A DNA stretch of 8,149 bases from Sedimentisphaerales bacterium (GCA_016932895.1 JAFGCA010000070.1:1-8149); one strand, 5' to 3'. Shown: positions 1 through 5,297, counted from the stretch's first letter. Translations and numbers: made by a program. The notes: generated by a model not told the origin, from the letters alone.

Positions 1-48
1 ATCAGCCCCATGGGCCACCTCTACCCCGAAATCGTACCGGATATGTAG
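1..48 (+). CDS. C-terminal end of an unidentified protein (partial)
   Basis: Frame 1 is open from the window edge and ends at TAG 46-48, giving the last 15 residues ISPMGHLYPEIVPDM. The other two frames stay open past this point, but a strong promoter starts 33 bases after this stop, which fits a gene ending here. The fragment is too short to assign a family. It could also be chance reading of non-coding sequence. Confidence 0.35.
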   Translation: MSPMGHLYPEIVPDM

Positions 49-80
49 GACGCATGCCCCAGCCCGCCGGCCCATCGGCG

Positions 81-109
81 TTGACACTACGCGTCTCGCC
101 GGCTATACT
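81..109 (+). promoter_or_regulatory. Sigma-70-type promoter for the antitoxin
   Basis: A perfect -35 hexamer TTGACA (81-86) is separated by 17 bases from the -10 hexamer TATACT (104-109). The predicted transcript start is near 116, leaving a leader of about 47 bases before the ATG at 163. This is the closest match to the consensus in the window. Confidence 0.75.
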
Positions 110-162
110 GAAGGTAATCGTGCGAAGTGTATCAATAGGATGCCGGGCCGGAAAGGCCCCTC

Positions 163-333
163 ATGTTGACGAAAGGCGGACTGCTCAAGAGCCTCAATCC
201 CCTGCGCGCCGAGATCGACGAATTGTGGGCCGCGGAGGCCGAGAAGAGAGTCGCGGAGATCGAAGCAGGCAAGGCCAAGCTGATCCCGGGCGAAGAGGTC
301 TTCGCCATGCGGCAAAAGAGACCGAGCCCGTGA
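163..333 (+). CDS. PF09720-type addiction-module antitoxin, short N-terminus
   Basis: A 56-residue protein. The core LWAAEAEKRVAEIEAGKAK (about residues 22-40) followed by LIPGEEVFA is the hallmark of the putative addiction module component family (PF09720), whose members bind and neutralise a RelE/ParE-type toxin encoded just downstream. Family members are usually about 65-80 residues and begin with a helix of the form LSPEERAELAEKLL. Here only the end of that region (LLKSLNPLRAEIDE) remains, and frame 1 is closed by TAG at 136-138, so the N-terminus may be truncated. The start ATG at 163 has GGAAAGG (150-156) about six bases upstream. A GTG at 330 overlaps the stop codon (GTGA), the normal arrangement for the toxin, but that toxin is broken. 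The family call rests on recognised motif similarity and was not computed. Confidence 0.68.
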   Translation: MLTKGGLLKSLNPLRAEIDELWAAEAEKRVAEIEAGKAKLIPGEEVFAMRQKRPSP

Positions 334-491
334 GCTGCAGCTTTCACGGGGCGGCGGAGGCAGTTGCGGAGGTATCGCATGCAATCATTTTGGTGAGAAG
401 GGAATCACCGACCTTTCCTCCTGTATTGTCGTCATATCTGCCCTATGGTGGCATGTTAGTCCGCGTACGCGGAGGCGTACGCGGCCTCTGA
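330..491 (+). pseudogene. 5' remnant of a RelE/ParE-type toxin
   Basis: A GTG at 330 overlaps the antitoxin stop and opens a 53-residue frame beginning VSCSFHGAAEAVAEV. This resembles the start of RelE/ParE toxins paired with PF09720 antitoxins, which typically begin MSxSFHPEAEAEFxxA. After about codon 15 (near base 374) the sequence no longer resembles the family, the YYE motif and catalytic C-terminal strands are absent, and the frame ends at TGA 489-491. Intact toxins are about 95-105 residues. I read it as a toxin amputated near its start. The short length of the match leaves room for chance similarity. Confidence 0.5.
390..411 (+). repeat. Small hairpin GGTGA/TCACC
   Basis: GGTGA (392-396) and TCACC (405-409) form a 5-bp stem, extendable by T-G and T-A pairs at 391/410 and 390/411, around an 8-base loop. 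It sits close to where toxin similarity ends. It could be an operator-like or structural element, and has no T-tract to make it a terminator. Confidence 0.3.
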
Positions 492-494
492 GGC
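461..494. repeat. Palindrome cluster upstream of the HEAT gene
   Basis: CCGCGTACGCGG (461-472) is a perfect 12-bp palindrome. Its GCGTACGCGG half recurs as a direct repeat at 475-484, twelve bases later. It is followed at once by GCCTC-T-GAGGC (484-494), another perfect inverted repeat. The block lies 37-70 bases before the ATG at 531, a plausible place for an operator or a 5' structured leader. No convincing -35/-10 pair was found around it. Confidence 0.45.
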
Positions 495-530
495 GAAAAA
501 GATGCTGCAGCGAGCCTGCGAAAGTTGCCT

Positions 531-2246
531 ATGAACGAACAGCCTTGTTCCCGTGTTGTGTGGAATCGTTGCCCGATTGTGAAGCTTACGGTTCTGGCGG
601 TTTCCATAATTGCGCTTGTCACTGCTGGCGTCGTCTACTACCAGTTTGACTATTGGAAGATCAAGAGCAAGGATGCGCGCACGCGAATGGAGGCGATCCG
701 GAATCTGAGTAAGAGGGGCTCCCGGCCCATTTCGCACCTGACACGTGCGCTCCAGGACGAGGATCGGGACGTTCGTGAGGCCGCCGTTCGGGCGCTGGTT
801 ACCATGGGCGATGCCGGTGTTGATTCATTAGCTGTCGCGTTCAACGAATCGAGTGACAACGCGTGGATCAGCGGTTTTTTGATAAGTGAATTGTCAGACG
901 ATACTCTGGAATGGCGAAGGACCACATCGTCTGCAATCGCATTGGGGGTCATTGGGGAGACGCGGGCCATCGAGCCATTGATCTCCCTGCTGCTGGATCA
1001 GCGGCATTACAATCTTATTCGTGAAGCGGCATGCAAAGCGTTGGGACTCATCGGCGCATCGGCCATTCCGCCTTTGATCGCCGCCATAGAGCGCGATGAG
1101 TACTATGGGGATCCGACCGCCCTGGTTTCCACGGTATTCTCCAACATCGGACCTGAGGCTGTTGCACGTCTGATTTCGGCCGCAGAGAGCGAGAACGCAC
1201 TGGTCCGCGAAGCCGCAATCCGGTCACTGGGATCTATTGGCGACAGGCAGGCCGTGGGGCCGTTGATTGCGGCCCTGGAGGAGGAAGCACACGGGATACG
1301 ACAATGTGCGGTGGACTCCCTTGGGGCGATTGGTGACGAGCGGGCCGTCGAGCCGCTGATCGTACGGTTGAAAGACGAGAACGCTCGTGTGCGCGCATCC
1401 GCAGCCAAGGTGCTGGGGCGATTCTCGGCCAGAGATGTTGCGACCGCTGAGAAGCTCAGTGACATCATCCGCAATCATGAAGATCCCAGGACGCGTGCGC
1501 TGTGGTCGTTTTTCACCGCCAATTCTGCCGAGAACGGCATTCGCGACGTAGCGGCAAACATGTTGGATGACCCTGACTGCCGTGTTCGTTGGTACACGCT
1601 GTGGGCACTGGCTTCCTCAAGGTCGTATCGGGACAATTTGCTCAGATACGTTGAGGAAAGCTCTGCCTTCTCTCCGGAGTGGGGAAAGTGGGCGTCTGCG
1701 CAAATCAAACAGGGGCGCTTCTGGCAGAGGGACTACATTCCTTACAACGTCTCTGTGATTGCCTGGGATTCCGGTGTAGAGAGAGCCAGGGCCATAATGG
1801 ATATGCGTGACGAGCCAACCTGTATCCCTTTGCTTGTAGAGTGCTTCAAGGACACGTCGCCGTTGACATTCAGGGAGGCCGACTCGGGTGATTACGTCAG
1901 TTCCACGACGCCGGCCGAGGAAGCGGCGCAAAAACTGGCTGAAATGGCGGACACCAGTATGCGACCACTACTGTTTTGCCTTGCTGACGCGGATCAGTAT
2001 ATACGGCAGCACGCAGCGACTGCCTTGGGCCACATCGGCAGCGATCAAGCCACGAAAGCATTGATCCCGCTGCTCAAGGATGATGTTGAGTCTGTTCGTG
2101 CATCGGCTGCAGGGGCGCTCGGGAAGATTGGAGATCGGCGCGCCATTGAGCCTCTGCGCGAAATGACGAATGATCACAGTCCGGCAATGCGTGACTCTGC
2201 GGAAAATGCATTGATCGACATCTCGTGGAAAGGCAAAGGTCGGTGA
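531..2246 (+). CDS. Membrane-anchored HEAT-repeat (PBS-lyase-like) protein
   Basis: A 571-residue protein from ATG 531; TTG 525 is an alternative two codons earlier, and neither has a strong ribosome site. Residues about 18-38 (LTVLAVSIIALVTAGVVYYQ) form a single hydrophobic segment preceded by Arg and Lys, predicting a signal anchor with the bulk outside the cytoplasm. Two blocks of HEAT-like repeats follow. The first (about 50-300) has units such as VREAAVRALVTMGD, IREAACKALGLIG, VREAAIRSLGSIGD, IRQCAVDSLGAIGDERAVEPL and VRASAAKVLGRF. The second (about 475-565) includes IRQHAATALGHIG and VRASAAGALGKIGDRRAIEPL. Between them, residues about 300-470 are less regular, with conserved-looking Trp and Tyr residues, and may be degenerate repeats or a separate domain. 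Such solenoids act as protein-binding scaffolds. Nothing shows bilin-lyase activity or a partner, and the specific role is unknown. Confidence 0.85.
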   Translation: MNEQPCSRVVWNRCPIVKLTVLAVSIIALVTAGVVYYQFDYWKIKSKDARTRMEAIRNLSKRGSRPISHLTRALQDEDRDVREAAVRALVTMGDAGVDSLAVAFNESSDNAWISGFLISELSDDTLEWRRTTSSAIALGVIGETRAIEPLISLLLDQRHYNLIREAACKALGLIGASAIPPLIAAIERDEYYGDPTALVSTVFSNIGPEAVARLISAAESENALVREAAIRSLGSIGDRQAVGPLIAALEEEAHGIRQCAVDSLGAIGDERAVEPLIVRLKDENARVRASAAKVLGRFSARDVATAEKLSDIIRNHEDPRTRALWSFFTANSAENGIRDVAANMLDDPDCRVRWYTLWALASSRSYRDNLLRYVEESSAFSPEWGKWASAQIKQGRFWQRDYIPYNVSVIAWDSGVERARAIMDMRDEPTCIPLLVECFKDTSPLTFREADSGDYVSSTTPAEEAAQKLAEMADTSMRPLLFCLADADQYIRQHAATALGHIGSDQATKALIPLLKDDVESVRASAAGALGKIGDRRAIEPLREMTNDHSPAMRDSAENALIDISWKGKGR

Positions 2247-2591
2247 CTTGGTGTCTCGGCGACGCTGCGCGGGATCGAAAGAACCTGGGCACCCGTCGCG
2301 GTGGGACCGGCGTGACATCGGATGACGGGAGTAGCGTGTCTACTTCTCTAATCTTCCGGCCGCCGCATGCGGAGCGGAACGGGGTATCAGACCGCGAAAT
2401 GCCCGCCAGTGGATTCTCGCCTTCTCCTTTTGTGCGTCCTGTTCCGGCAGGAACAAGCGTTGCTGAAGGCGAGCGCGCGAACTTAGCGGGTCACCCATCG
2501 GATGCGAGGAGCAAAATGCCTGCAAAGTGAAGTGTGGCTCTTTCGATCCCATGCTGCCCTTATGTGTGCCAAGCCGACGCGGCGTTACGCG
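2247..2591. other. Gene-poor spacer after the HEAT gene
   Basis: I see no credible gene in this stretch. Open frames here lack ribosome sites, recognisable motifs and domain-like composition. It holds several short inverted repeats: CCCGTC/GACGGG (2292-2297/2324-2329) around an inner CGGT-GGG-ACCG, the palindrome CCGCATGCGG (2363-2372), and a nested hairpin at 2416-2473 listed separately. No terminator with a T-tract follows the HEAT gene. Confidence 0.5.
2416..2473. repeat. Nested inverted repeat, possible structured RNA or dispersed repeat
   Basis: The outer arms CTCGCCTTC (2416-2424) and GAAGGCGAG (2465-2473) are perfect 9-base complements. Inside them TGTTCC (2440-2445) and GGAACA (2450-2455) form a second 6-bp stem with a GGCA tetraloop. 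The two stems are coaxially nested with asymmetric internal arms of 15 and 9 bases. No T-tract follows, so a simple terminator is unlikely. A REP-like dispersed element or small structured RNA fits the shape. Confidence 0.4.
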
Positions 2592-2621
2592 TTGACGGTG
2601 GGGGGGCAGGGGCGGTATGGT
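2592..2621 (+). promoter_or_regulatory. Promoter for the truncated oxidoreductase
   Basis: TTGACG (2592-2597) is followed after 18 bases by TATGGT (2616-2621), placing a start near 2628. The spacer and following bases are extremely G-rich (G7 at 2600-2606, G4 at 2609-2612 and 2627-2630, G3 at 2632-2634 and 2636-2638). The promoter leads into AAGGGG (2651-2656) and a GTG start at 2662. Confidence 0.5.
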
Positions 2622-2661
2622 GGCGCGGGGCGGGAGGGTTCTACGATAGTAAGGGGTCGTC

Positions 2662-2802
2662 GTGGTGCCGGGAAAGACTGATTCTGACATGGTTGTGATC
2701 GGCGGGGGGATTGTGGGGTTGGCCACCCGGGCCGCCGCCGGGCGACCAGAGTTAGGGGCTGTCAGACTTTCACACACATGCGACCATTGGTGTTTTTTCT
2801 GA
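2662..2802 (+). pseudogene. 5' remnant of an FAD-dependent oxidoreductase (LhgO-like)
   Basis: A frame from GTG 2662 (a second GTG follows at 2665) has an AAGGGG ribosome site six bases upstream and encodes about 46 residues. The segment DMVVIGGGIVGLATRAA carries the GxGxxG nucleotide-binding motif of DAO-family flavoproteins, and VVIGGGIVGLAT is typical of L-2-hydroxyglutarate dehydrogenase/oxidase. The next part, GRPELGAVRL, fits the expected helix and second strand. After about base 2769 it turns into SHTCDHWCFF and stops at 2800-2802. Intact relatives are about 390-400 residues, so over 90 percent is missing. A usable promoter, ribosome site and start remain, implying a recent truncation. 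The exact family is inferred from this short motif. Confidence 0.65.
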
Positions 2803-2810
2803 AAATAGGC

Positions 2811-2839
2811 TTGACTTGGGCCGGTCGAAAAGGTAAACT
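2811..2839 (+). promoter_or_regulatory. Promoter of the secreted protein / beta-barrel operon
   Basis: TTGACT (2811-2816), 17 bases, then TAAACT (2834-2839). The predicted start near 2846 gives a leader of about 100 bases before ATG 2949. It begins only eight bases after the stop of the truncated oxidoreductase. Confidence 0.65.
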
Positions 2840-2846
2840 GGGTATT

Positions 2847-2860
2847 CCGCATGGATGCGG
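2847..2860 (+). promoter_or_regulatory. Inverted repeat at the 5' end of the leader
   Basis: CCGCAT (2847-2852) and ATGCGG (2855-2860) are perfect complements separated by two bases. If transcription starts near 2846 the repeat lies at the extreme 5' end of the mRNA, where a stem can slow decay. It may equally be an operator overlapping the start site. Confidence 0.35.
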
Positions 2861-2936
2861 GAAGCATGCGCTTATGGGGCTGCTTTTGTACATTTACAGA
2901 CAAGGATAGGGGGAACAGATGTACCACCAATCTCAG

Positions 2937-2942
2937 AGGAGG
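2937..2942 (+). promoter_or_regulatory. Strong ribosome binding site that fixes the start
   Basis: AGGAGG lies six bases before ATG 2949, the only perfect Shine-Dalgarno core in front of a gene here. An in-frame ATG at 2919 also has a G-rich site (AGGGGG) before it, but using it would put ten polar residues ahead of a well-formed signal peptide, so 2949 is preferred. Confidence 0.7.
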
Positions 2943-2948
2943 AATCCC

Positions 2949-3791
2949 ATGTACGAGAAAAAGCTGCGTTCCGGCTGGCTGCTGCTGCTGCTGGCGGCCG
3001 TCCTGCTGTGCCTGGGCACGGTACAGGCGATGGCTCAGACCACGGAAGAGGGTACCGGCGTGACCGATCCGCCTCCGCCCGAAACCCAGGCAGGCGAAGA
3101 TCCCCTCCCGGAGACTCCCGAGGAGGAGACTCCGGACGCGTCCAACCCGCCGCCTTATATGGTCGAGCTGCTGAAAAACAGCGACCTGACCCAGGAGCAG
3201 GTGGACCTGATGCGGGCCGACGGTACCGGCTGGGGAAACATCAGGATCGCCACCAGTCTGGCCGAGCAGTTGGTCGAAAAGAGTGCCGGCACCGACACAC
3301 CGCTGACATTCGACGACGCCCTGGCCCAGGTTATGGCCGCCCGGGCCGACGGGATGGGCTTTGGCGAGATCGCCCAGGAGAACGACCTGAAGATCGGGCA
3401 GTTGATGCAGAACCGCAACCGCAACCAGGTGCAGGAGCCGCTCCAGGGTGACGGTCTCGAGGCCGAAGAGGGTGTTCAGGCTGGAAAAGCGGTGCAGACG
3501 AGAGGCCAAAAGCGCGGTCTTTTCAGTCGACTCGCCGGATTCCTTGGCTTTGGCAAGGCCAATCGCCCCGACAAGGCCGAACGCCCCGTCAAGCTGGCCG
3601 GCAACGGCAAGCCCGAGGGCATCGAAAGGCCGGAAAAGCCGGGCAAGCCCGACAAGCCTGACCGGCCCGACAGACCCGAGAAACCGGAAAAGCCGGAACG
3701 GCCCGAGAAGCTGGAAAAGCCTGAGAAGCCGGAACGGCCCGCAAGACCCGAAAAGCCTGAGAAGCCCGAGAAGCCTGGGAAAGGACGCTGA
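2949..3791 (+). CDS. Secreted protein with two GWG/GFG repeats and a Pro-Glu-Lys tail
   Basis: A 280-residue protein of unknown function. Residues 1-29 are a classical signal peptide: KK and R, then WLLLLLAAVLLCLG, with cleavage predicted after A29 in VQAMA. Residues 30-70 are rich in Pro and Glu and look disordered. Residues 71-155 look folded and hold two related units, VDLMRADGTGWGNIRIA (about 85-101) and VMAARADGMGFGEIAQE (about 128-144), of a kind seen in exported hypothetical proteins with GxGWGxIA motifs. Residues about 227-278 are an almost perfect three-residue periodicity of PEK, PER, PDK and PDR, charged and proline-rich, likely an extended rod or a cell-surface binding tail. The next gene starts two bases after this stop, so the pair is probably one operon expressed from the 2811 promoter. 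Export to periplasm or beyond is inferred from the signal peptide. No enzymatic motif is visible. Confidence 0.85.
   Translation: MYEKKLRSGWLLLLLAAVLLCLGTVQAMAQTTEEGTGVTDPPPPETQAGEDPLPETPEEETPDASNPPPYMVELLKNSDLTQEQVDLMRADGTGWGNIRIATSLAEQLVEKSAGTDTPLTFDDALAQVMAARADGMGFGEIAQENDLKIGQLMQNRNRNQVQEPLQGDGLEAEEGVQAGKAVQTRGQKRGLFSRLAGFLGFGKANRPDKAERPVKLAGNGKPEGIERPEKPGKPDKPDRPDRPEKPEKPERPEKLEKPEKPERPARPEKPEKPEKPGKGR
3627..3782 (+). repeat. Nine-base coding repeat (PEK/PER/PDK units)
   Basis: The 3' end of the preceding gene consists of degenerate 9-base units coding for PEK, PER, PDK and PDR triplets, about 17 of them. The opposite strand reads as GFSGFSG-like repeats, which is only the antisense of this array. 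Such arrays can change length by slippage, so copy number is a likely strain variable. Confidence 0.7.
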
Positions 3792-3793
3792 CG

Positions 3794-4579
3794 GTGAAGC
3801 GACGCTTTCACTTATTCACTCTTGTCGTATGGATCGCGGGGATGCTCATGGCATCCCCCGATTTTTCCCTTGCCGAAGAGGGCCCGACGTGGCAGTACGG
3901 CCTGTCCTTTTCGTACCTGAACGGCGACTACGGCGAAGACGATGACACGGACATCTTCTACACCGCCGGCACGATCAAACGCTACCTGGACAAGGGCGAC
4001 GTGACGCTCACGATTCCGTACATCGACATCTCCGATGACGGCGTCACGTTCATCGACGGCGGTGCCGAGGCCGTCGCCGGCGCCAGCGGCGGCTCGGGCC
4101 TGGGCGACATTATCCTCAAGGGCCGCTACTACGCCGTCGAGCAGGAGGGACCGCTGCCGTACATCGACCTGGTGGGCAGCATCAAGTTCCCCACCGCCGA
4201 CGAGGACAAGGGCCTGGGGACGGGAGAGACCGACTTCACGGTGATGGCGGAATTCGCCCGCCGGCTCGAAGACGACGCGTGGATCGTTCTGGGCGAGCTC
4301 GGCTACACGTTCGTCGGCGAGCCCTCCGACTACGATGTGGACAACCGCTGGCTCTACAGCGTGGGTCTGGCCTACGAGGTCGATCCCAAGGTCACCGTCA
4401 GCGGATACCTCGACGGACGCACCGCCATCTTCGACGGCAACGACGATCCGCTGTCGATCCTGATGATCGGCGAATACAAGTTCCGGCCCGACCTGCGACT
4501 CGACACCATGCTCGAATTCGGCCTAAACGACGGCGCCCCCGACTTCGCCATCACCTTCGGCATCCGCAAGAGAATCTGA
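3794..4579 (+). CDS. Outer-membrane beta-barrel protein (PF13557-like)
   Basis: A 261-residue protein with signal peptide at residues 1-27 (KRR, then FTLVVWIAGMLMA, cut after FSLA). The rest is alternating hydrophobic and polar strands with short acidic turns, as in a small outer-membrane barrel. The segments GLGDIILKGRYYAVE (about 102-116), YIDLVGSIKFPTADED (about 123-138) and the closing FGLNDGAPDFAITFGIRKRI resemble the family annotated as putative MetA pathway of phenol degradation / transporter (PF13557), where GxGD and KxPT are recurrent. That name reflects the family founder, not demonstrated phenol chemistry. The terminal residue is Ile and not the usual Phe. The start is GTG 3794, two bases after the upstream stop, with AAGGA (3780-3784) as ribosome site, so translation is likely coupled. 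Partnership with the secreted Pro-Glu-Lys protein is inferred from the operon. Confidence 0.8.
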   Translation: MKRRFHLFTLVVWIAGMLMASPDFSLAEEGPTWQYGLSFSYLNGDYGEDDDTDIFYTAGTIKRYLDKGDVTLTIPYIDISDDGVTFIDGGAEAVAGASGGSGLGDIILKGRYYAVEQEGPLPYIDLVGSIKFPTADEDKGLGTGETDFTVMAEFARRLEDDAWIVLGELGYTFVGEPSDYDVDNRWLYSVGLAYEVDPKVTVSGYLDGRTAIFDGNDDPLSILMIGEYKFRPDLRLDTMLEFGLNDGAPDFAITFGIRKRI

Positions 4580-4732
4580 CAAAGCACGATTCAAGCCACA
4601 CCCCGCGGCCTCCACCCGCCGCCCGCACACCCCCTCCGCGCGCCGATGCGCTGGAGCAGACTCGCACACCCTTTGCGCCCCGGCCCAAACACCCCTGCGA
4701 ACCGTGGGGAGCCGCCGCAAGCGCGAATGTGC
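4580..4732. other. C-rich spacer without a recognised gene
   Basis: Strongly C-biased on the plus strand, with repeated CAC and CCC motifs. No hairpin plus T-tract terminator follows the beta-barrel gene. A frame from 4646 runs into the antitoxin but has no ribosome site or motif and lies upstream of that gene's own promoter. Confidence 0.4.
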
Positions 4733-4761
4733 TTGATCGAATCGGGTCACCCTGGTACACT
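4733..4761 (+). promoter_or_regulatory. Promoter of the DUF433 antitoxin
   Basis: TTGATC (4733-4738), 17 bases, then TACACT (4756-4761). Transcription would start near 4768, about 49 bases before ATG 4817. Position and spacing match the promoters at 81 and 2811. Confidence 0.6.
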
Positions 4762-4816
4762 TGGGCAAGATACAGGATGTAGTGGAGCCGCGACTGGCTT
4801 CACGGAGACGAGGATC

Positions 4817-5053
4817 ATGGCAAAGCAACTGATCGTATCCGACCCGAAGGTAATGATGGGCAAACCGGTCGTCGCGGGCACGCGCGTCACGGTCGAACTG
4901 ATCCTGGAGAAGCTGTCCGCCGGCGAAACGATGGAACAGATTCTCGAAGCGCACCCCCGCCTGACCCGCGAGGCCATTCAGGCTGCCCTGGCCTTCGCCA
5001 AAGACGCCCTCCGCGCCGACGTCGTCTACCCCATCGCAGAAACCGGCACATGA
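4817..5053 (+). CDS. DUF433 (PF04255) antitoxin
   Basis: A 78-residue protein. The motifs GKPVVAGTRVTVELILEKL (15-33), GETMEQILEAHPRLTREAIQ (36-55) and a final helix AALAFAKDALRAD are diagnostic of DUF433, a small winged-helix-like antitoxin usually encoded directly before a PIN-like DUF5615 ribonuclease toxin. Length is normal and no residue looks lost. The start ATG 4817 has GGAG (4804-4807) nine bases upstream. The stop overlaps an ATG (ATGA, 5050-5053), the expected toxin start, but the toxin is broken. The protein is therefore an orphan antitoxin in this window. DNA-binding autoregulation is known or assumed for the family and is not shown here. Confidence 0.88.
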   Translation: MAKQLIVSDPKVMMGKPVVAGTRVTVELILEKLSAGETMEQILEAHPRLTREAIQAALAFAKDALRADVVYPIAETGT

Positions 5054-5220
5054 ACCTCCTCGCCGACGAGCGCACCCAACTCAAGACGCAAAACTCAAAG
5101 CTCAAACCTCCCAACTCCCCAGCCTCGGGCGAAAAAAGTGACATTCTTTCAAAATTCGTATCCACATTTCGCCCTCGACAAACGCCTTCTTCCCAATGCG
5201 GCGTCGGTGCGACGACCTGA
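5050..5220 (+). pseudogene. 5' remnant of a DUF5615 (PIN-like) toxin
   Basis: ATG 5050 overlaps the antitoxin stop and opens a frame starting MNLLADE. Toxins of the DUF5615 / Mut7-C-like PIN family begin M(K/R)(F/L)LADE(N/S), the Asp being an active-site acidic residue. After the seventh or eighth codon (near base 5070) the sequence becomes RTQLKTQNSKLKPPNSP, low-complexity and derived from a CTCAAA repeat, and the frame stops at 5218-5220. Intact toxins are about 110-130 residues. The position, four-base overlap and first residues together make this a truncated toxin. Confidence 0.65.
5077..5119. repeat. Degenerate CAACTCAA repeat at the toxin breakpoint
   Basis: Tandem-like copies CAACTCAAG (5078-5086), AAACTCAAAG (5091-5100), CTCAAAC (5101-5107) and CAACTCC (5112-5118) begin within about ten bases of where toxin similarity is lost. 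Simple repeats of this type may have helped the deletion or come in with inserted DNA. Confidence 0.5.
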
Positions 5221-5236
5221 AACGTCGCATGACGCC
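5200..5236. repeat. Two-part hairpin
   Basis: GGCGTC (5200-5205) pairs with GACGCC (5231-5236), and inside it TGCGAC (5208-5213) pairs with GTCGCA (5224-5229), with a GG/T internal bulge and a 10-base loop. That is 12 GC-rich base pairs in total. No T-tract follows (CCGTAAGAC), so it is not a standard intrinsic terminator, though it is strong enough to end or protect a transcript. Confidence 0.45.
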
Positions 5237-5297
5237 CCGTAAGACAAGAGAAATCGCCAAAACAGCCCTCTGTAAAGGGCACGAGGGTGAAAGGTAG

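Noticed and set aside
426..459. Promoter for the HEAT gene from TTGTCG and TATGGT or TGTTAG
   Set aside because: Spacings of 12 or 22 bases do not fit a sigma-70 promoter.
54..491. 145-codon plus-strand frame
   Set aside because: Its first two thirds are arginine-rich translation out of frame with the PF09720 antitoxin and overlap the promoter at 81-109. Only the part from 330 is meaningful, as a toxin remnant.
2919..2948. ATG 2919 as start of the secreted protein
   Set aside because: It would add ten polar residues before the signal peptide, and ATG 2949 has a perfect AGGAGG at ideal spacing.
2340..3509. 389-codon open frame on the minus strand
   Set aside because: It lies mostly antisense to the secreted protein, which has a signal peptide, strong ribosome site and promoter. 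The minus frame has no ribosome site and no recognisable domain.
3476..3811. Collagen-like GFSGFSG frame on the minus strand
   Set aside because: It is the antisense reading of the Pro-Glu-Lys coding repeat. The plus-strand frame is in an operon with clear start signals.
4646..4816. N-terminal extension of the DUF433 protein
   Set aside because: The extension precedes the antitoxin's own promoter, has no ribosome site and is not part of the family, which starts close to ATG 4817.
5077..5119. CRISPR array
   Set aside because: The CTCAAA-type copies are too short, degenerate and adjacent, with no regular unique spacers.
5265..5280. GCCCT/AGGGC stem as intrinsic terminator
   Set aside because: It has only five base pairs and no T-tract on either side.
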